IMG/VR virus record: IMGVR_UViG_3300043425_001634
Span: 1-64,000 of that record
DNA: 64,000 nt
Source: a virus
Reading direction: 5' to 3' (one strand)
Below the pieces are notes generated by a model. The model was not told where the DNA came from. It worked only from the letters and a program-made list of their open reading frames with translations, and did not search any database. The position numbers were made by a program, and so were the translations under genes. Below, piece by piece: positions 60,781 to 64,000 of the stretch (positions within the stretch are counted from its first letter, which is position 1; each line of letters starts with the position of its first letter).

Positions 60781-61917
60781 ATGAAATTTACTTGCAAACA
60801 ATCTGATTTTAATGTAGCGCTATCTGCCGTCAGCCGCGCTATTCCTTCTCAGCCAAGTCATCCGATATTGGCTAATATTTTGATTAAAATAAAAGAAAAA
60901 CAGTCGATTCAAGTGATGGCTTATGACTTGAGTCTGGGTATTTTTGCGACTTTTCTTGCTGAAGTAGAAGACGATGATCGAAGCTGCATTACTTTACCAG
61001 CTAAATTATTGACTAGCATAGTGTCTCACTTATCTGATGAAGATATTACCTTAGAATCTTTGCCAGGAACAAATATAGTGGAGATTACTAGCTCTACAGG
61101 AAAATATCAAATTCAAGGTCTGGATGCCGAAGAATACCCCGCCTTACCTGATGTCAACAATCAAAATTCTTTGACGTTACCAGTTGAATTTTTTAATCAG
61201 GGATTAAATGCTGCATTATTCGCTGTTAGTCCGGATGAAACAAAGCGGGTATTGACAGGATTGCATTTAATTGTTTCTCTCGAAAGATTAGAATTTGCTG
61301 CCACTGACGGCCATCGACTCGCAATGATTGAGATACCTAGAGATGTCGATTCAATTGAAATGGAAGACGCAGATTTTTTTGAGGCTACAATTCCAGGTCG
61401 AGCATTAAAAGAATTGGCAAAGATAATTGGCTCAAGTAATGCCGAATCTTTGTCCATAGCATTTGAATCAAATCAAATCGCTTTTGGCATTGGAGAACAA
61501 AAAATGATCAGCCGAATTCTTAAGGGCAAATACCCAGATTATAAGCAATTGATACCCACTCAATTCAATAAAACAGTGACAATTAATCGAAAAAAAATTA
61601 TTGGCGCATTAGAGCGAATTTCGATTTTGACTGCAACTTGTGCTCTTTTGCGTATCAGCGAATCGGATCAGTGTGTTTATGTTACCTCTGAAGCTAAAGA
61701 TATCGGCATTGGAGAAGAAATCGTTTTTGCCCAAGTAACAGGAGGCGAACTAAGTTTAAGCCTTGCCCCTAAATACGCCATTGAATCTTTAAAGCACTTA
61801 GAGGCAGAAGAAGTGCAAATTCATATTAACTCTGCTAAATCTCCAGTTGTTTTTACCCATCTAACTGGAGCAAGTGTAGTTCATCTGTTAATGCCTATCC
61901 AATCGCGATCGCTATAA
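60781..61917 (+). CDS. dnaN: DNA polymerase III beta subunit (sliding clamp)
   Basis: A 378-aa product with the three-domain DnaN layout: MKFTCKQSDFNVALSAVSRA and PILANILIKI in domain 1, LTGLHLIVSLERLEFAATDGHRLA in domain 2, and a C-terminal end VVHLLMPIQSRS that matches the VxxLxMPIR motif that helps form the peptide-binding pocket. It forms a ring on DNA and binds partners through QLxLF-type peptides. ATG 60781 fits the start of known DnaN; an upstream start at 60739 is possible. Phage-encoded bacterial-type clamps are uncommon. Eight other predicted products of this window carry a matching peptide. Confidence 0.93.
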   Translation: MKFTCKQSDFNVALSAVSRAIPSQPSHPILANILIKIKEKQSIQVMAYDLSLGIFATFLAEVEDDDRSCITLPAKLLTSIVSHLSDEDITLESLPGTNIVEITSSTGKYQIQGLDAEEYPALPDVNNQNSLTLPVEFFNQGLNAALFAVSPDETKRVLTGLHLIVSLERLEFAATDGHRLAMIEIPRDVDSIEMEDADFFEATIPGRALKELAKIIGSSNAESLSIAFESNQIAFGIGEQKMISRILKGKYPDYKQLIPTQFNKTVTINRKKIIGALERISILTATCALLRISESDQCVYVTSEAKDIGIGEEIVFAQVTGGELSLSLAPKYAIESLKHLEAEEVQIHINSAKSPVVFTHLTGASVVHLLMPIQSRSL

Positions 61918-61960
61918 TTCTATAATTTACGCTATATCCAAAACTAATCAGCCTTTCAAT

Positions 61961-61991
61961 CCTGCCCTAAGCAAAACAGGCAGGTTTTTTT
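61961..61991 (+). terminator. Intrinsic terminator of the tmk-dnaN operon
   Basis: CCTGCC paired with GGCAGG over a 12-nt loop, then seven T. Confidence 0.8.
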
Positions 61992-62033
61992 GTGCTAAAC
62001 TTAATTTATTGGGAAATAGTTTTAGGTGTCAAC

Positions 62034-63245
62034 ATGGATCCTATTGCCACAGAAAAAATACTGAATAGCGCTTTTAATCAAATAAATAAATTAAAATTTC
62101 TCGAAGAAAACCCATCGATGGCTTGCATCATAACCGATTCGCATAACAATATACTTTGGGCAAATACCGCTTTTCTTAATTTTGTTAAGTTTTCAATAGA
62201 AGAACTTTTGGACAAGCCTTTTGATTCTTTAAGAACAAGGGGCTCTGACTTTGTTGAACATAAATTAAAAGAAACTTTAAAGACAGATTATACTGCAAGT
62301 TTAGGCTTAACATTACGGACAAAAACAGACAGAGAATTTACGGTATTTGCCACAATTGTTCCTCTCAATTCTGACAATAATCGATACTTTCTGTATGTTT
62401 TTAGTTTTTATAGCGACAGAGTTAAAAATTTACTCAATTCGATGCATGAAAGTTTCAAGCAGTTAACCGGCAGTCCTTGCGTTGTTTTCATAACTTTGTC
62501 ATCTTTTTACCCGTACACTGTGGAACTAATTACCAATAATTGCTTTTTGGAATTAGGGCAAGACTACCAACTAATTCAAAGCAAATCGATTCTAGAGTTC
62601 ACCGAAAGTCAGGATAAAAATATACTGATTGAATCTTTTGAATCTTTAATCTTAGGACACAGTAAACTAGAAACATTAACTATTGGGTGGTACTATTCAG
62701 CAGGGAACAAGAAAGTGCTCGATTTACTTATTCAGTTAGACGAAGAAGATAAAAAACATTTCTATGTGTTGGCCGCGCCTTCAACGAATGATTATGCGAG
62801 AGAGGAACAGGCTCTATCCGAACTAAAAGAAATAAGCTATTTACCCCAGTCGGCACTAAGTAAAATCGAGATCATTGAAGAATGCTTAAATCATCAAAGA
62901 AAAGTGGAAGAATTTCAGGATAGACAGGCAAGATATCTTCAAGATTCTTTGGATCAACTAAGACAAGAATTAGATGACACTAAAGATCATTTGTCTGGCA
63001 TATATCTCGATGTAATCGCCGTGATAGAAGATTGGAAATCAAGAAATAAGCGTCAAGAAAAAAGAATAGAAAAAATCAAGGATTTTTTGATAAAAATCCT
63101 TGAATCTCCTACTAATATTGTTGCAATAGTTACTCTTCTCACTATTTTGTTTGTCGAGGGATTACTGTTTTTTGCTCCAGAAGGTTCACGGCTTAAAAAC
63201 GCACAAAAAGAAATGACAGATTTTTTAGAGAAAATTCTAAAGTGA
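62034..63245 (+). CDS. Membrane-anchored PAS-domain protein
   Basis: About 403 aa from ATG 62034. Residues about 20-125 form a PAS domain (MACIITDSHNNILWANTAF, then FSIEELLDKPFDSL); residues about 140-260 look like a second, diverged PAS. A coiled coil (EFQDRQARYLQDSLDQLRQ) follows, then one transmembrane segment (NIVAIVTLLTILFVEGLLFF, about 360-380) and a short tail. There is no kinase, cyclase or methyl-acceptor output domain. It might sense light or redox state and signal across or along the host membrane, or modulate lysis, as it lies next to the lysis genes. Confidence 0.7.
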   Translation: MDPIATEKILNSAFNQINKLKFLEENPSMACIITDSHNNILWANTAFLNFVKFSIEELLDKPFDSLRTRGSDFVEHKLKETLKTDYTASLGLTLRTKTDREFTVFATIVPLNSDNNRYFLYVFSFYSDRVKNLLNSMHESFKQLTGSPCVVFITLSSFYPYTVELITNNCFLELGQDYQLIQSKSILEFTESQDKNILIESFESLILGHSKLETLTIGWYYSAGNKKVLDLLIQLDEEDKKHFYVLAAPSTNDYAREEQALSELKEISYLPQSALSKIEIIEECLNHQRKVEEFQDRQARYLQDSLDQLRQELDDTKDHLSGIYLDVIAVIEDWKSRNKRQEKRIEKIKDFLIKILESPTNIVAIVTLLTILFVEGLLFFAPEGSRLKNAQKEMTDFLEKILK

Positions 63246-63410
63246 ATTTTTACCTTGTTTTGCTGGATATCTGTTTCCGTAGGTGCCACCGGGTAGCTCT
63301 ATAATATCTGGCACGGTAATAGCATTGCCGTGAGAACCTAAGCTTAAACCTCCGCCATTCAAAAAGAATAAGATCGAAGCAAGTAAACCTAGCAAACTAA
63401 GTAATTTCAT
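63237..63410 (-). CDS. Small membrane protein of the lysis cassette (57 aa)
   Basis: ATG 63410 lies inside the end of the 79-aa gene (14-nt overlap). Residues 1-24 are a transmembrane helix or signal anchor (MKLLSLLGLLASILFFLN); the rest is short and polar (VPDIIELPGGTYGNRYP). It follows the endolysin in the same direction, so it could be a holin, an antiholin or a spanin part. No Cys for a lipoprotein is present. Its last codons overlap the convergent PAS gene. Confidence 0.5.
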   Translation of the reverse strand: MKLLSLLGLLASILFFLNGGGLSLGSHGNAITVPDIIELPGGTYGNRYPAKQGKNSL

Positions 63411-63636
63411 ATATCAATGCCTCAATCAATCTTATACTATCCTCGGCCCCTCTTTTGGCGCTTTTGCTGTCTAATGCAATCTTAAATACTTTTGATCCAT
63501 AAATAGCTGCTATGTCGCTATTTTGTGCATAAAATTCAATCCTATGCCACCAACCGTCAGGATGAATATATTTGTAGTTAGATGGCTGATCGAATGTTTC
63601 CTTGAATCCAATCTTTTTTAGTATTTTTTCTTCCAT
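63397..63636 (-). CDS. Small protein after the endolysin (79 aa)
   Basis: Best start ATG 63636 with AAAGGTGG 6 nt upstream, 10 nt after the endolysin stop. An alpha/beta product (KILKKIGFKETFDQPSNYKY, then WWHRIEFYAQNSDIAAIYGS). No family was recognised; it probably belongs to the lysis operon. Confidence 0.6.
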   Translation of the reverse strand: MEEKILKKIGFKETFDQPSNYKYIHPDGWWHRIEFYAQNSDIAAIYGSKVFKIALDSKSAKRGAEDSIRLIEALIYEIT

Positions 63637-63646
63637 GAACCACCTT

Positions 63647-64000
63647 TTATTCGTATGTTTTTTTTCTTTCCTGGTAAACATTAAGCAATTTTTTTAAAGA
63701 CAATTGCCTTTGCCCGTAATTATTGTGAGGAAAACTTGCCCATGTTGACCCGGATTTTTGAATAGCAAGAGCAATATTTCCTTTTTCGATTAAAGGTAAG
63801 ATGCCCTTGGCTTTTAGTAGTGCGATCGCCGCTCTATCTTGAGATTCTGACGTGAAATCTGGTTGAGCGTACTCGTTCCAGGTTGTCGTCAGGAATTGAT
63901 AGCGTCCCGCTGCACTGCTACAAAGATCCCTTCCGTTGTATTTTCGGCAAATTACCCGGTCGGGGTGTTTGTCGAAATTTGTAATTTGTTCGTACCCGTA
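63647..64000 (-). CDS. Endolysin, lambda-R-type lytic transglycosylase (GH104), partial
   Basis: The C-terminal 117 codons are in the window, the start lies beyond it. Matches to lambda R-type lysozymes: SSAAGRYQFLTTTW, then FTSESQDRAAIALLKAKG, LPLIEKGNIALAIQ and STWASFPHNNYGQ. The enzyme cuts the glycan strands of peptidoglycan. It heads the minus-strand lysis operon. There is no signal sequence in view; the N-terminus is not visible. Confidence 0.85.
   Translation of the reverse strand, partial: YGYEQITNFDKHPDRVICRKYNGRDLCSSAAGRYQFLTTTWNEYAQPDFTSESQDRAAIALLKAKGILPLIEKGNIALAIQKSGSTWASFPHNNYGQRQLSLKKLLNVYQERKKTYE

Overview
The window is phage DNA from a cyanobacterial host. The cyanobacterial octamer GCGATCGC (HIP1) recurs throughout, the base composition is AT-leaning, and several genes resemble families best known from cyanobacterial phages and plasmids. 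The virus is a long-tailed (siphovirus-like) phage: it has a 3510-aa tape measure, a tail-tube protein, a lambda-type frameshifted tail chaperone pair, tail-tip and fibre proteins, a capsid gene and a lambda-R-type endolysin. A tyrosine recombinase beside a host-like tRNA-Met 3' half points to a temperate life style. A ParM-like actin with a small DNA-binding partner also points to plasmid-style maintenance. I see no terminase or portal, so the genome continues outside the window.

Layout. 1-605: a broken minus-strand gene ending in tandem repeats. 1-13.4 kb, plus strand: neck and tail-completion genes and the tape measure, preceded by two small minus-strand genes. 13.4-13.6 kb: two tRNA-shaped sequences whose anticodon loops are too large. 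13.6-24.3 kb, minus strand from one strong promoter: tail tip, baseplate-hub-like protein, fibres, and a thioesterase-like alpha/beta hydrolase with Cys in the nucleophile position. 24.4-28.6 kb, minus strand: partition operon (ParM, 58-aa partner, candidate centromere) with small genes, opposed by an autoregulated HTH gene at 28.75 kb. 29.2-39 kb, minus strand: Dam-type methylase, tail chaperone G and GT (a GGGAAAG slip site as in lambda), tail tube, head-tail genes, capsid, probable protease. 39-40.8 kb: a fibre locus on plus. 40.8-48 kb: a block flanked by two copies of the 3' half of a tRNA-Met gene, holding thyX with an intein, a zinc protein, a frameshifted PP-loop enzyme and a primase-helicase. 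48-49.4 kb: integrase and excisionase candidate. 49.4-59.7 kb, minus strand: DNA metabolism and modification (RusA-like resolvase, N6-adenine methylase, DUF5131, PP-loop enzyme, SAP/SWIM protein, HTH protein, two decayed cytosine-methylase remnants). 59.8-63.2 kb, plus strand: thymidylate kinase, a DnaN sliding clamp, and a membrane-anchored PAS protein. 63.2-64 kb, minus strand: lysis genes.

The most interesting signal is a sliding-clamp network. The phage encodes its own beta clamp, and eight other predicted products carry a consensus or near-consensus clamp-binding peptide (QLSLF, QLNLF, QLDLF, QLSLDF, QLSLSL), seven of them within about ten residues of a terminus. They include a Dam-type methylase, a second N6-adenine methylase, DUF5131, two PP-loop enzymes and a cytosine-methylase remnant. 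This suggests that DNA-modifying enzymes are tethered to the phage replisome. Other notable points are separation of the tail chaperones from the tape measure, paired tRNA half-sites, tRNA-like elements with inserts in the anticodon loop, strong hairpins in the leaders of many minus-strand genes, and five genes broken by a stop or frameshift.
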